Part shown: one piece after another, positions 43,359-53,118 of the stretch
Position numbering within the stretch: position 1 is the stretch's first letter
Layout of the letters: each line of letters starts with the position of its first letter
NCBI RefSeq assembly: GCF_000260115.1
Contig: NZ_JH651379.1
Location: 496,001 to 560,000, forward strand
Length of the DNA: 64,000 nt
Reading direction: 5' to 3'
Source of the DNA: Galbibacter orientalis DSM 19592
GTDB taxonomy: Bacteria; Bacteroidota; Bacteroidia; Flavobacteriales; Flavobacteriaceae
The notes under the pieces: generated by a model
Database searches by the model: none
Seen by the model: the letters and a program-made list of their open reading frames with translations, nothing else
Told to the model about the DNA's origin: nothing
Made by a program: the position numbers and the translations under genes

Positions 43359-44146
43359 TAATCCATTTGAATTTTAAACTGATGCTTTAATCCTTTAAAG
43401 GCCTCTAAATCGGCTTTTATTGATCCTACAAGAATATCTGCTTTTACTCTTATGGGCATTTTATTTTCATCGTCAGACACCCAAAGTGTCAAACTTTCTT
43501 CTTCTTTAAATATACGACCCGACTGTACGTAAGGGCGGAATTTTAAGCACCTTACTTTACCAAACTTGGTATTAAGGGTTTGTTTTCCTAAATACTTGAG
43601 TTTAAACTTAAACAATCCATCATCATCAAAAAGCATATCCGAAACAAACTCCTCTCCTTCTTTTACAGTTTTTCTATCAACGCGGTCTCTTAGGAAATAA
43701 AATGCAGAAATAAGATCTTGCACTCCCTTATTTATTTGAAATATTTCTTCAGTATCGTGCTTATGATCTTTTAAGACAGCCTTATTTTTATTATAATCAA
43801 AATTAATTTCTAGGTCTTTGGTATGACCTCCTTCGTTAATTTTTCTAATAAATTTATAGGGTTGCCCTGAGTTTTTATCAAAATAACTTTCGTAATTATC
43901 GTCTACTTTAAAAAATAAATCTGCTAAACCTGTAGTTTGACCTTTCCCAATTACATGAAATACTTCTTTTCCGTTAAGGTTTTCATTTTTAAGCTGAAGG
44001 GTTGCATAACTAGCGTTAAAAATTCCATAATGGATTCTAAACTTAAACCACTCTCCCGCTTGGTATGCATTCTCTTCTATAACTTTATTTTGGTTTACAA
44101 ATGCTGAGGACCAAAATACTAGTATAGCTAAAATAATCTTCTTCAT
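43358..44146 (-). CDS. DUF3108 domain protein, periplasmic
   Basis: The 262-residue protein has a signal peptide (LVFWSSAFVNQ) and the DUF3108 fold: YQAGEWFKFRIHYGIFNASYATLQL, GKGQTTGLADLFFKVDDNYESYFD, and KCLKF-like VRCLKFRPYVQSGRIFKEEESLTLWVSDDENKMPIRV. The role is unknown. DUF3108 proteins are beta-rich and often accompany cell-envelope genes. It heads a minus-strand run of four genes with overlaps or short gaps (DUF3108, TDO, M23, pgi). Confidence 0.85.
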   Translation of the reverse strand: MKKIILAILVFWSSAFVNQNKVIEENAYQAGEWFKFRIHYGIFNASYATLQLKNENLNGKEVFHVIGKGQTTGLADLFFKVDDNYESYFDKNSGQPYKFIRKINEGGHTKDLEINFDYNKNKAVLKDHKHDTEEIFQINKGVQDLISAFYFLRDRVDRKTVKEGEEFVSDMLFDDDGLFKFKLKYLGKQTLNTKFGKVRCLKFRPYVQSGRIFKEEESLTLWVSDDENKMPIRVKADILVGSIKADLEAFKGLKHQFKIQMD

Positions 44147-44421
44147 AATCAGCGTATTAATAAACTCGTATTAAACCTTGATAACTATTGATAATTAATT
44201 GTAATTCAATAAATTTAAAAGAGTTCTGTGTAAAAATAATAAAATCAATTACATTATAATTCTTATATAGCTATAATTAACAATTATTATTCCAAAAGTA
44301 GAAAAAGGTATAAATAAACTTCTCTAACCATAGCGCTGCTATGCTTCTTTAAAAATACTTGATTAAAGAATAAAAGCACTCTTTTTTACTCAACCAAAAA
44401 AAGTCAAAATGAATTGAACGC

Positions 44422-44450
44422 AAAAAACTCGACCGAAGCCGAGTTTTTTT
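44422..44450. terminator. bidirectional rho-independent terminator in the 44147-44641 gap
   Basis: AAAAAACTCG (44422-44431) pairs with CGAGTTTTTT (44440-44449), with T-runs on both sides. On the minus strand it can end hppD transcription about 190 bp downstream of the stop codon. The gap also holds a possible 30-codon ORF (44476-44568) and otherwise AT-rich DNA. Confidence 0.8.
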
Positions 44451-44475
44451 CATTAACCAACCAAAACTTTAAATT

Positions 44476-44568
44476 ATGAAAACTTTACTTAAAGTTTGCA
44501 AAGGGCACCACCCCTTTTGCGAGCGCAAAGTTAATACAAAACACATGTTATGCAAGCATAATAAATAA
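44476..44568 (+). CDS. possible small Cys/His-rich peptide gene
   Basis: An ATG-initiated frame of 30 codons reads MKTLLKVCKGHHPF then CERKVNTKHMLCKHNK. It contains three Cys and four His, the CKGHHPFC and CKH groups being reminiscent of a metal-binding peptide. It lies between the hppD stop and a strong terminator and is antisense to the hppD 3' region. The DNA also forms GCAAAGGG/CCCTTTTGC pairing, so it could instead be an RNA structure. There is no promoter evidence, and it may be chance. Confidence 0.25.
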   Translation: MKTLLKVCKGHHPFCERKVNTKHMLCKHNK

Positions 44569-44641
44569 GTTTAACTTTTTTAACATTAAGTAATCAATTT
44601 GTTGAGTTTTAAATTATTAATTTAACAGAAAAAGATGTATT

Positions 44642-45781
44642 TTATAGCGTTCCTCGCATTTCTTGCTCCCGTTCTATAGCCTCAAACAAGGCTTTAAAGT
44701 TGCCTTTCCCAAATGATTTTGCCCCTTTTCTCTGGATTATTTCAAAAAACATTGTCGGTCTATCCAAAATTGGTTTTGTAAACAATTGCAATAAATACCC
44801 CTCATCATCTCTATCTATTAAAATCCCTAATTCTTTAAGCGGCTCTAAGTCTTCATCTATTTTTCCAACTCGTTCCAAAACTGTATCATAATAGGTTTCC
44901 GGAACTTTTAAAAACTCTACTCCCCGCAATTTTAATTGCTTTACCGTTTCAATAATATTATCTGTAGCTAAAGCAATGTGCTGAACTCCTGCTCCGTTAT
45001 AAAACTCTATATACTCTTCTATCTGAGATTTTTTCTTTCCTTCAGCTGGTTCATTTATTGGAAATTTAATTCGTCCATTTCCATTGCTCATCACTTTACT
45101 CATTAATGCCGTATAATCTGTAGAGATATCTTTATCATCAAAGGAAACCAACTGGGCAAAACCCATAACCTTAGCGTAGAACTCACACCATTTTCTCATT
45201 TCATTCCAACCAACATTCCCCACCATATGGTCTATGTATTTTAACCCAACTGTCTCAGGTTTGTAGCTTGGATTCCACGCTTTGTACCCTGGCATAAAAG
45301 ATCCAGAATAATTGGTGCGCTCTACAAAAACATGAACAGTTTCTCCATAGGTATGAATTCCAGAAAGTACAACTTCCCCGTTTTCATCTTCTATAGTTTT
45401 TGGTTCCATATAACTTTTTGCTCCACGCTTTATAGTCTCTTCATAACTCTTAGTAGCATTGTCTACCCAGAGTGCTACTACTTTTACACCGTCGCCATGT
45501 TTTTCTATATGCCTGTTTACCTCTCCGCCTTCCTGCAAAGGAGAAGTTAATACAATGCGTATTTTATCTTGTTGAAGCACATAGGAAACACTATCTTTTC
45601 TTCCAGTTTCTAATCCAGCGTACGCTATGGGTTGAAAACCCCAAGCCGATTGATAGTAATGCGCTGCCTGCTTGGCATTTCCCACATATAATTCTACATA
45701 ATCTGTTCCTAAAAGCGGTAAGAAGTCTTCTGCATTTTCAACTTCTTTATTTAATTTTAATGATGTTGTATCTTGTGACAT
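44642..45781 (-). CDS. hppD: 4-hydroxyphenylpyruvate dioxygenase
   Basis: HppD converts 4-hydroxyphenylpyruvate to homogentisate in tyrosine breakdown. The 379-residue, two-domain VOC-fold protein has the iron ligands in the expected contexts: IDHMVGNVGWNEM (His), GAGVQHIALATDNI (His) and PTMFFEIIQRKG (Glu). The C-terminal FGKGNFKALFEAIEREQ is typical. hmgA lies 179 bp upstream on the same strand, so the two may form a catabolic unit even though a gap separates them. Confidence 0.96.
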   Translation of the reverse strand: MSQDTTSLKLNKEVENAEDFLPLLGTDYVELYVGNAKQAAHYYQSAWGFQPIAYAGLETGRKDSVSYVLQQDKIRIVLTSPLQEGGEVNRHIEKHGDGVKVVALWVDNATKSYEETIKRGAKSYMEPKTIEDENGEVVLSGIHTYGETVHVFVERTNYSGSFMPGYKAWNPSYKPETVGLKYIDHMVGNVGWNEMRKWCEFYAKVMGFAQLVSFDDKDISTDYTALMSKVMSNGNGRIKFPINEPAEGKKKSQIEEYIEFYNGAGVQHIALATDNIIETVKQLKLRGVEFLKVPETYYDTVLERVGKIDEDLEPLKELGILIDRDDEGYLLQLFTKPILDRPTMFFEIIQRKGAKSFGKGNFKALFEAIEREQEMRGTL

Positions 45782-45960
45782 AATTTTTTCAATTTGATGA
45801 TTTTTAATCCCTCAAAGTTCACTCTGAGGTAATTGATTTCTGAAAGCCTTCCTATAAAGAATATATATTTAGTGATGATAAAGTTATCATCCTAGCTCTT
45901 CACCACATTGCTCTCAAGTGAGCTGATATATCTACTCTAAAATTCATCATACTACAAAAA

Positions 45961-47121
45961 TCAATGTTCTAACCACGATTTATAATAAGAGTCATCAGCT
46001 ATTTCTAATGCTTCTTTTGTAAGCTGAAGTGGTCTAAAAGTATCTACCATAACAGCCAATTCGTCGGTTTTTGTTTTCCCAATACTACGCTCTACAGCTC
46101 CAGGATGTGGTCCGTGAGGGATTCCTGCTGGGTGCAACGAAATATACCCTTGATCGATATCGTTTCTACTCATAAAATCGCCATCTACATAATATAAAAC
46201 CTCATCAGAATCTATATTACTATGATTGTATGGCGCTGGAATACTTTCTGGATGATAATCATACAAACGAGGCACAAAACTACAAACCACAAAAGCATCT
46301 GTTTCAAAAGTTTGATGGACTGGTGGCGGCTGATGGATACGCCCAGTAATTGGCTCAAAATCATGAATACTTAATGCATACGGATAGTTAAACCCATCAT
46401 AACCAACCACATCAAATGGATGTGAAGCATATATCATATCAAAAATTTCGTCTTGTTTTTTTATTTTTATCAAGAAATCTCCTTTTTCATCATTTGTTTC
46501 CAATTCGTAGGGTCTCCGAATATCTCTTTCACAGAAAGGAGCATGTTCCAATAATTGCCCAAACCAATTTCGGTATCTTTTTGGTGTATATATAGGTCTT
46601 CTAGATTCTACAATAAAAAGTCTGTTTTCTTCTGTATCAAAATCTATTTTATAAATTATTCCTCTAGGAATAACTAAATAATCCCCATAAGAAAAGTCTA
46701 AATTCCCTAGATGGGTTCTTAATTTACCACTTCCTTTATGAATAAAGATTAACTCATCTGCATCTGCATTTTTATAAAAATAATTCTCTATAGATTTTTT
46801 AGGTGATGCCAGTTGAATTGTACAATCTGAATTTGTTAAAATTGACTTTCTACTTTTTAAAAAGTCATCTTCAGACTTAATTTTAAATCCGTGTAATTTA
46901 TATGATTGAATATTATTAGAAATTGCAACCTTTGGAGCTACATCTATTTTTTTATTTACCTCTTTTACCTGTGTTGGTCTATGGCAATGGTATGAGTTGG
47001 TAGACATCCCATCAAATCCAATGGTTCCGAATAATTGTTCATAATATAAGCTCCCATCACTCTTTTTAAATATAGTGTGTCTTTTATGAGGTATCTTTCC
47101 TAGTTTATGATAAAAAGGCAT
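45961..47121 (-). CDS. hmgA: homogentisate 1,2-dioxygenase
   Basis: HmgA cleaves the homogentisate ring to maleylacetoacetate, directly after HppD. The 386-residue protein is shorter than the roughly 440-residue proteobacterial and human enzymes, as is usual in Bacteroidota. Visible features are HKGSGKLRTHLGNLDFSYGDYLVIPRGIIYKI (the cupin half), VVGYDGFNYPYALSI and the iron-binding SLHPAGIPHGPHPGAVE. The next enzymes (maleylacetoacetate isomerase, fumarylacetoacetase) are not in the window. Confidence 0.95.
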   Translation of the reverse strand: MPFYHKLGKIPHKRHTIFKKSDGSLYYEQLFGTIGFDGMSTNSYHCHRPTQVKEVNKKIDVAPKVAISNNIQSYKLHGFKIKSEDDFLKSRKSILTNSDCTIQLASPKKSIENYFYKNADADELIFIHKGSGKLRTHLGNLDFSYGDYLVIPRGIIYKIDFDTEENRLFIVESRRPIYTPKRYRNWFGQLLEHAPFCERDIRRPYELETNDEKGDFLIKIKKQDEIFDMIYASHPFDVVGYDGFNYPYALSIHDFEPITGRIHQPPPVHQTFETDAFVVCSFVPRLYDYHPESIPAPYNHSNIDSDEVLYYVDGDFMSRNDIDQGYISLHPAGIPHGPHPGAVERSIGKTKTDELAVMVDTFRPLQLTKEALEIADDSYYKSWLEH

Positions 47122-47184
47122 AGCGAAAACGTTTGAATTCTACAAATATCGGAATAATATACGGAGATTTACATTAAGAAATTC

Positions 47185-49416
47185 TTAAAACCAAAAACCA
47201 ATACTAATTGTAAACAAGGTATCATCTGTTTCTGGAGACCAATTAACTTTAGCTTGTAATGGCCCTATAAAAGACTCGTAGCCATACCCCACACTATAAC
47301 CTGTATAAGTTGGCAAAGTAAACCATTCTCCTCTTTCAAAAATATTATCTCCAGCATTTGCTACATTGGCAGTAAAGTTTAAATGATTTTGTTTTACAAA
47401 TTCCCAATCAACATTAAAGGTAGCTTTAACAAAGCTATCTCCCCCAAAACTTAAATAATCATACCCTAAAAAAGGGGTTATGTTCTTTATAAAATCATTA
47501 CCCCATCCTCCAAGAATAAAATCAAAGGAGTTTACTTCTGTATCTCCAAATTTAAATCCTCCTTCAGCAAAAAAATCAAACGAAAGATTTTTATAAATTG
47601 GTGTTGCAAATCCCATTTTAGCTTTAGCTACTGAAAACTCACTAAAATCATTAGAAATATTAGTAGACAATAAATATAAATGAAAATCGCCGTCAAAGTA
47701 AAACCCTTTTGAGGGGAAGTATTTATTGTCTAATGAATCAAATTTTAAAAACCCATAGGTACTAAAATAATTATCATTTTCAAGAACAATTTCATCTCCT
47801 TCATCATCTGCAATCGTTTCGGTTTCAATTTTTAGAAACTTATGCTCAAGTCCAACCCCAAAAGTAAACTCTTCTTTCCAGACCGTTTGCATATATACCT
47901 GATTGGTAATATCCGACAGTTTAACGTCTAGTTTATTAACTTCTGGTAGCGGCGGATCTCCAGCTTTCTCTTCTACAAAATCAAAACTTACATTCCTATC
48001 AAATGAATTATAGCGCGATTTTAAACCAAAACTCCAATAAAATCCTTTATCCACATAGTATTCTAAATTATAACGGATATTATCTCCCACAATAAAATCT
48101 ACATACATATTATCGTCATCAAAGAAGAGATGTTTTTTGGTAATATTTAGCAATGCAGCGGTTTTATATAATCCATCATAATGTACTCCTAACTTCAAAA
48201 ACATGTCTGTATGCCTTTCTACTATAGGAACTGTAAGTTGATACCCCTCTTTATTCGGTCTTAACTCATAGCGCACACTATTAAAGTTATTGGTTGCAGC
48301 TAGATTACTCATCCCTTGATTTATTTTATCAAAAGTTGTGTATTCCTCTGTTGTATATCTTAATTTTCCTTTTAGATAAGCACGTGTAAATTTATCATTC
48401 CCTTCAAAAGACAATCTATCAATTAAAAAGCTATCAACAATTTTTCCAGGATAACGCATTACAGGTTTTTTAATCTGAAGTTGCGCAATACTATCCAATG
48501 TTCCCTTTTTTTCTTCCGCAGCTACATACCCACTTTCTATAATTTCTTTTCCTTTACCAAAGGACAAAACACTGTAAGGCTTTATATTAGGCTTTATATG
48601 AAGGTCCGTTTTTTTTAACTTCTCCTTCATTGCATTAATAGTATTGTAATAATTTATCTGCACCAAAACATCGGTAGCAGAACTCAGTTCGTCTCGAGTA
48701 GCTAACGAATCTTGAACATCTACCCCAATAATTATATCGGCTCCCATCTCTTTAACCTCATCAACTGGATAGTTATTTATAACTCCCCCATCTACCAACA
48801 CCCTATCATCATTAAATACAGGCTCAAAAAAAGAAGGAATTGCTGCACTTGCAGCCAAGGCTCTTGGCAGGTATCCTTTATCTAATTTTATTGGATCGCC
48901 TGTTTCTACATCTGTTGCCATACAGAAAAAGGGAATAGAGAGGTCGTTAAAATCTTCTACATCATTTACATTAAATAACAGTTGAGATAGTAGGTTGTAT
49001 AAATTTTGCCCTTTGGACAAAGAAGTAGGAAACGATAATCTAAACTTATTAAACGGCAAGGCAACCGCATATTTTTCATAACTATTTTTCTCATAAAAAG
49101 ACATAGCAGAACGAGGAATTCTATCTTGCAGTAAAACGTCAAAATCGGTTTCTTGAAAAATAGAATCCAATTGTTTTGGAGAATATCCAGCCGCATAAAG
49201 CGCCCCAACAATAGCCCCCATACTTGTTCCTCCAATATAATCTACTCTAACTCCTGCCTCTTCTATTGCCTTTATAGCGCCAATATGCGCTAAGCCTTTT
49301 GCGCCCCCTCCGCTTAAAACCAATCCTACTTTTGCATCTTTTTTGGTTTCATTTTGAGAAAAACCCAAGAATGAGAAAAGAAAAACTATTAAAAACAACC
49401 TATTCCTTATAAACAT
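47185..49416 (-). CDS. patatin-like phospholipase fused to an Omp85-type barrel
   Basis: The 743-residue protein has a signal peptide (FSFLGFSQ), a patatin domain with oxyanion loop GGGAKG (36-41), nucleophile elbow GTSMG (Ser65), and the dyad Asp in VLVDGGVINNYPV. A POTRA-like segment follows (SFEGNDKFTRAYLKGKLRYT), and the last ~350 residues form an Omp85/BamA-type 16-strand barrel ending FTISIGFWF. The layout is that of type Vd autotransporters (PlpD-like), which deliver the lipase to the cell surface. It is followed by 8 bp after the uvrC stop, so the two are probably linked. Confidence 0.9.
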   Translation of the reverse strand: MFIRNRLFLIVFLFSFLGFSQNETKKDAKVGLVLSGGGAKGLAHIGAIKAIEEAGVRVDYIGGTSMGAIVGALYAAGYSPKQLDSIFQETDFDVLLQDRIPRSAMSFYEKNSYEKYAVALPFNKFRLSFPTSLSKGQNLYNLLSQLLFNVNDVEDFNDLSIPFFCMATDVETGDPIKLDKGYLPRALAASAAIPSFFEPVFNDDRVLVDGGVINNYPVDEVKEMGADIIIGVDVQDSLATRDELSSATDVLVQINYYNTINAMKEKLKKTDLHIKPNIKPYSVLSFGKGKEIIESGYVAAEEKKGTLDSIAQLQIKKPVMRYPGKIVDSFLIDRLSFEGNDKFTRAYLKGKLRYTTEEYTTFDKINQGMSNLAATNNFNSVRYELRPNKEGYQLTVPIVERHTDMFLKLGVHYDGLYKTAALLNITKKHLFFDDDNMYVDFIVGDNIRYNLEYYVDKGFYWSFGLKSRYNSFDRNVSFDFVEEKAGDPPLPEVNKLDVKLSDITNQVYMQTVWKEEFTFGVGLEHKFLKIETETIADDEGDEIVLENDNYFSTYGFLKFDSLDNKYFPSKGFYFDGDFHLYLLSTNISNDFSEFSVAKAKMGFATPIYKNLSFDFFAEGGFKFGDTEVNSFDFILGGWGNDFIKNITPFLGYDYLSFGGDSFVKATFNVDWEFVKQNHLNFTANVANAGDNIFERGEWFTLPTYTGYSVGYGYESFIGPLQAKVNWSPETDDTLFTISIGFWF

Positions 49417-49424
49417 ACCCCTAA

Positions 49425-51215
49425 TTATTTATGAAAAGCTTGATAAATTTTTTGAGCTTTCGATTTCCCTACTACCTCTGTAATTTGCTCCAATGGAGCT
49501 TCTTTAATTCTTTTAACCGATTTAAATTTTTTCAATAAATCGTTTGCCGTTTTTTCTCCTATCCCTTCAATATTTTCTAATTCCGAATTAATAGCGGCTT
49601 TACTTCTTTTATTTCTATGAAATGTAATTCCAAACCTATGCGCTTCGTTTCGCAAATACTGAATAATCTTTAACGTTTCCGATTTTTTATCTAAATACAT
49701 CGGAATCGAATCTCCAGGATAATAGATTTCTTCTAAACGTTTTGCTATTCCAATAATTGCAATTTTGCCTCGTAAGCCTAAAACATCTAAACTTTTTAAT
49801 GCTGAAGAAAGCTGCCCCTTCCCTCCATCTATTACTATTAATTGCGGCAAAGACTCCTCTTCTTCCAACAATCTTTTATAACGTCTAAAAACAACTTCTT
49901 CCATAGACGCAAAATCGTCTGGCCCTGTTACTGTTTTTATATTATAATGGCGATAATCTTTTTTACTTGGTTTCCCATCTTTAAAAACTACACATGCTGC
50001 CACTGGATTTGTTCCTTGAATGTTTGAGTTGTCAAAACACTCTATATGGCGTGGTTCTTCCGACAGACGTAAATCTTTCTTCATTTGTCCCATAATACGC
50101 TTTACATGCCTATCAGGGTCAATAATTTTTATTTGCTTGAACCTTTCTTGTCGGTAATACTTAGCGTTCCTTTCGGAAAGTTCTAAAATTCTCTTTTTAT
50201 CTCCTAATTTAGGAATCGTAACTTTAATTTTGTCGGCTACTTTTATCGGAAAGGGCACATAGATTTCATTAGATAAAGAATTAAACCGTGTTCGAAGTTC
50301 TGTTACCGCCAATTCCAATAACTCTTCATCTGTTTCTTCTAATTTTTTCTTAATTTCTATAGTATGCGCTCTAATAATTGCACCGTATGAAAGTTGTAAA
50401 AAGTTAACATAGCCAAAGCTCTCATCACTTACAATAGAAAATACATCAACATTACTAATTTTTGGATTTACAATTGTTGATTTTGCTTGGTAATTTTCTA
50501 AAACTTCAATTTTTTCTTTTATCTGTTGCGCCTCTTCAAACTTCATCTCCTGAGCAAGTTTATTCATCTGCTCTTTAAATTGCACTAAAGAATCTTTAAA
50601 ATTTCCTTTAAGAAGCTCTCTAATTTCTTTTATTTGCTGGTTATAGGCTTCCAAACTCTGGTACTCCTCACACGGCCCTTTACAATTACCTAAATGATAT
50701 TCTAAACACACCTTATACTTACCTGCCTCAATTTTATCTTTAGACAAATCGTAATTACAAGTCCGTATAGCGTACAAACCTTTAATTAAATCTAACAGCG
50801 TTCTAACTGTTCTTATATTAGTATATGGTCCAAAATATTCTGAACCATCTTTTATTAAGTTTCTAGTTGAAAAAACTCTAGGAAAACGTTCATTTTTAAT
50901 ACAAATCCATGGGTATGTCTTATCGTCTTTTAATAAAACATTGTAACGAGGCTGGTATTTTTTTATAAGATTATTCTCTAATAAAAGCGCATCCGTTTCT
51001 GTAGAAACAACTATGTGTTTTATGGTATGAATTTTCTTAACAAGGACTCTTGTTTTTCCGTTTTCGTGATTTTTATGAAAATAGGAAGAAACTCTTTTCT
51101 TTAAGTTTATTGCCTTCCCTACATATATAATCCTCCCATCTTTATTGTAAAATTGGTATACTCCAGGGCTAGCTGGTAAAGTTTGTAATTGAATATCTAT
51201 GGGGGTTTCACTCAT
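49425..51215 (-). CDS. uvrC: excinuclease ABC subunit C
   Basis: UvrC makes both incisions in nucleotide-excision repair. The 596-residue protein has the N-terminal GIY-YIG nuclease (LPASPGVYQFYNKDGRIIYVGKA), a UVR motif (LAQEMKFEEAQQIKEKIEVLE), a RNase-H-like nuclease domain (ECFDNSNIQGTNPVAACVVF, VIDGGKGQLSSA) and a C-terminal HhH domain (LENIEGIGEKTANDLLKKFKSV). I use the ATG at 51215, because the alternative start at 51239 lies inside a perfect -7 box at 51237-51244. Confidence 0.96.
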   Translation of the reverse strand: MSETPIDIQLQTLPASPGVYQFYNKDGRIIYVGKAINLKKRVSSYFHKNHENGKTRVLVKKIHTIKHIVVSTETDALLLENNLIKKYQPRYNVLLKDDKTYPWICIKNERFPRVFSTRNLIKDGSEYFGPYTNIRTVRTLLDLIKGLYAIRTCNYDLSKDKIEAGKYKVCLEYHLGNCKGPCEEYQSLEAYNQQIKEIRELLKGNFKDSLVQFKEQMNKLAQEMKFEEAQQIKEKIEVLENYQAKSTIVNPKISNVDVFSIVSDESFGYVNFLQLSYGAIIRAHTIEIKKKLEETDEELLELAVTELRTRFNSLSNEIYVPFPIKVADKIKVTIPKLGDKKRILELSERNAKYYRQERFKQIKIIDPDRHVKRIMGQMKKDLRLSEEPRHIECFDNSNIQGTNPVAACVVFKDGKPSKKDYRHYNIKTVTGPDDFASMEEVVFRRYKRLLEEEESLPQLIVIDGGKGQLSSALKSLDVLGLRGKIAIIGIAKRLEEIYYPGDSIPMYLDKKSETLKIIQYLRNEAHRFGITFHRNKRSKAAINSELENIEGIGEKTANDLLKKFKSVKRIKEAPLEQITEVVGKSKAQKIYQAFHK

Positions 51216-51236
51216 GGAATTGCTGCAATTTCTTTT

Positions 51237-51244
51237 CAAAGATA
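51237..51244 (-). promoter_or_regulatory. Bacteroidota -7 box for uvrC
   Basis: TATCTTTG on the minus strand matches TAnnTTTG exactly and would give a 5' UTR of about 15 nt. It decides in favour of the ATG at 51215. Confidence 0.5.
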
Positions 51245-51436
51245 ATTTAAACTAAAATAATAAAATCTTCAAGGATATTTTCTTTTAAAATGAAAGAAAA
51301 GTATGATAAGACTTAGTTTAAAAGAGTCATTTAAGTTAAATTTGGAGAACTGGTATTTTTTAATAGTATGAAATATTAAAAAAAACCTATATTTATCGGC
51401 TATTACATTATAAATAATACCCCTAAGAATACTCAA

Positions 51437-51844
51437 ATGAACCACAAAATAGACTTAGCCTGCATAATAGATGACGACAAACTCTATGTGAAAATGCTAT
51501 CTCGGTTACTAGACATCAAGAAGCTTTGCAAAGAATTTTTGGTTTTTGAAAACGGAAGTGAAGCATACGCTTATTTTAAAGGTGTTTTTGACCAACCTGA
51601 AAAAGAACGGATTCCACAGGTAATCTTACTCGACCTAAATATGCCTGTTATGGATGGTTGGCAGTTTTTAGATGAATTTGTAAAGATTAAATGCGAATTA
51701 GAACACCCTATTACACTTTATGTTGTAAGCTCTTCCATAAACCCTGAAGACATAGAACGCGCTAAAAAGTTTGAAGAAGTATCAGATTATTGGGTAAAAC
51801 CAATTTCTCTTGGTGAACTCGAAGAGATGTTTGAAAAAGTATAA
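51437..51844 (+). CDS. single-domain response regulator
   Basis: The 135-residue protein consists only of a CheY-like receiver domain. Key residues are present: acidic pocket D12-D14 (IIDDDK), phospho-acceptor D66 (VILLDLNMPVMDGW), switch Ser in VVSSS, and the conserved Lys in YWVKPISL. No output domain exists, so it probably acts by protein contact or relays phosphate. No kinase is near. The next gene follows after 4 bp. Confidence 0.93.
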   Translation: MNHKIDLACIIDDDKLYVKMLSRLLDIKKLCKEFLVFENGSEAYAYFKGVFDQPEKERIPQVILLDLNMPVMDGWQFLDEFVKIKCELEHPITLYVVSSSINPEDIERAKKFEEVSDYWVKPISLGELEEMFEKV

Positions 51845-51848
51845 TCCG

Positions 51849-52412
51849 ATGAATAAAAATGAGCTTCGCATAGCGTATAAAAAAAAGCGTGCTACGTTCA
51901 CACAAGATTTTATTGAAGATGCTAGTATTGCCATTGCCAATCAACTTTTAAAACTTGACATCTGGCAAAAAACCTACTACCATATTTTCTTAAGTATTGA
52001 ATCTCAAAAAGAGGTTGATACATCTTTCATATTAAGTATTCTTCAAGGAAAAGACAAAGAAATTATTATTTCTAAAAGTAATTTTAAAGACGGTACGTTA
52101 ACCAACTTCTTACTTACAGATAATACTACCATCAAAATAAATAAATATGGTATTCCAGAACCTGAAGATGGTATTGAAGTTCCAAATAAAAAAATTGAAG
52201 TTGTTTTTATTCCACTTTTAGCTTTTGATAAAAAAGGAAATCGTGTAGGGTATGGAAAAGGCTTTTATGACCAATTTTTAAGCTCTTGCAACAAAGATGT
52301 AATAAAAATAGGACTCTCATTTTTCCCTCCTGAGGAAGGTATTGTCAATACCAGAAAAGAAGATATTGCTCTTGATTACTGTGTTACTCCCGAGAAGATT
52401 TATCTTTTTTGA
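51849..52412 (+). CDS. 5-formyltetrahydrofolate cyclo-ligase
   Basis: This enzyme converts 5-formyl-THF to 5,10-methenyl-THF with ATP. I use the ATG at 51849 (MNKNELRIAYKKKRATFT), giving 187 residues, the usual size. An upstream in-frame start at 51810 would lie inside the regulator gene. The family motif VVFIPLLAFDKKGNRVGYGKGFYDQFLSS is complete. It follows the response regulator by 4 bp and converges with lspA with a 13-bp overlap. Confidence 0.94.
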   Translation: MNKNELRIAYKKKRATFTQDFIEDASIAIANQLLKLDIWQKTYYHIFLSIESQKEVDTSFILSILQGKDKEIIISKSNFKDGTLTNFLLTDNTTIKINKYGIPEPEDGIEVPNKKIEVVFIPLLAFDKKGNRVGYGKGFYDQFLSSCNKDVIKIGLSFFPPEEGIVNTRKEDIALDYCVTPEKIYLF

Positions 52413-53041
52413 GCTTTTATTCCTGCCTTTTCTGGAAAAGCTTTCTTATTAAATACTAAAAGTACCCCAACACCAATACTTATTGCAGAATCTGCTATAT
52501 TAAAAACAGGTTCAAAGAAACGAAAATTACTCCCTCCCCAAATTGGAAACCATTCTGGAAGCACTGTATCTATAATCGGGAAATGGAGCATATCTACAAC
52601 CTTTCCGTGGAATAAAGTACCATATGGCTGCTCTGCAAATAACGTAGCTACTTGTCCGTAACTATCATTAAAGATTATTCCGTAAAAAACAGAATCAATT
52701 ATATTTCCTAAAGCGCCTGCAAATATTAATGAAATAGCTATGATTAAAGTTGGAGTAGCTTTCTTTTTAACGTTATCATACAACCAATAACCTATTCCAC
52801 AGATGGCAAATAACCTAAAAACTGTTAAGAATAACTTTCCTGCTTCATCAGAAACTCCAGGAATAATATCACTTATTTTTGTTCCCCAAGCTGCTCCTTC
52901 ATTTTCAATAAAAAGAATTTTAAACCAGCTAAAAACTTCTACGTATTCTCCTAAAACAAAGTTTGTTTTTATATATATTTTTGATATTTGGTCTATCACT
53001 AAAACCAAAATGATAATAAATGACGCTTTTTTTAATGACAT
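52400..53041 (-). CDS. lspA: lipoprotein signal peptidase II
   Basis: LspA removes signal peptides from prolipoproteins, which are numerous in this genome. The 213-residue protein has four transmembrane helices and both catalytic aspartates, in GNIIDSVFYGII and FNIADSAISIGV. The start IIILVLVIDQISKIYIKTNF is typical. It is longer than the E. coli enzyme (164) because of an insert between the catalytic motifs, common in Bacteroidota. A 210-residue gene separates it from the dksA-like and ileS genes, with which it is usually clustered. Confidence 0.96.
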   Translation of the reverse strand: MSLKKASFIIILVLVIDQISKIYIKTNFVLGEYVEVFSWFKILFIENEGAAWGTKISDIIPGVSDEAGKLFLTVFRLFAICGIGYWLYDNVKKKATPTLIIAISLIFAGALGNIIDSVFYGIIFNDSYGQVATLFAEQPYGTLFHGKVVDMLHFPIIDTVLPEWFPIWGGSNFRFFEPVFNIADSAISIGVGVLLVFNKKAFPEKAGIKAQKR

Positions 53042-53118
53042 GCTTTTATAGGTAATTGCCTTTTATTAGATGGAGGCATTATTTTTCAATGGCGGTAAAA
53101 ATAAGGATATTATTCTAT

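Noticed and set aside
44160-44230. A fifth copy of the MITE-like element (GTATTAAACCTTGATA)
   Set aside because: Only about 15 bases match and no end is present.
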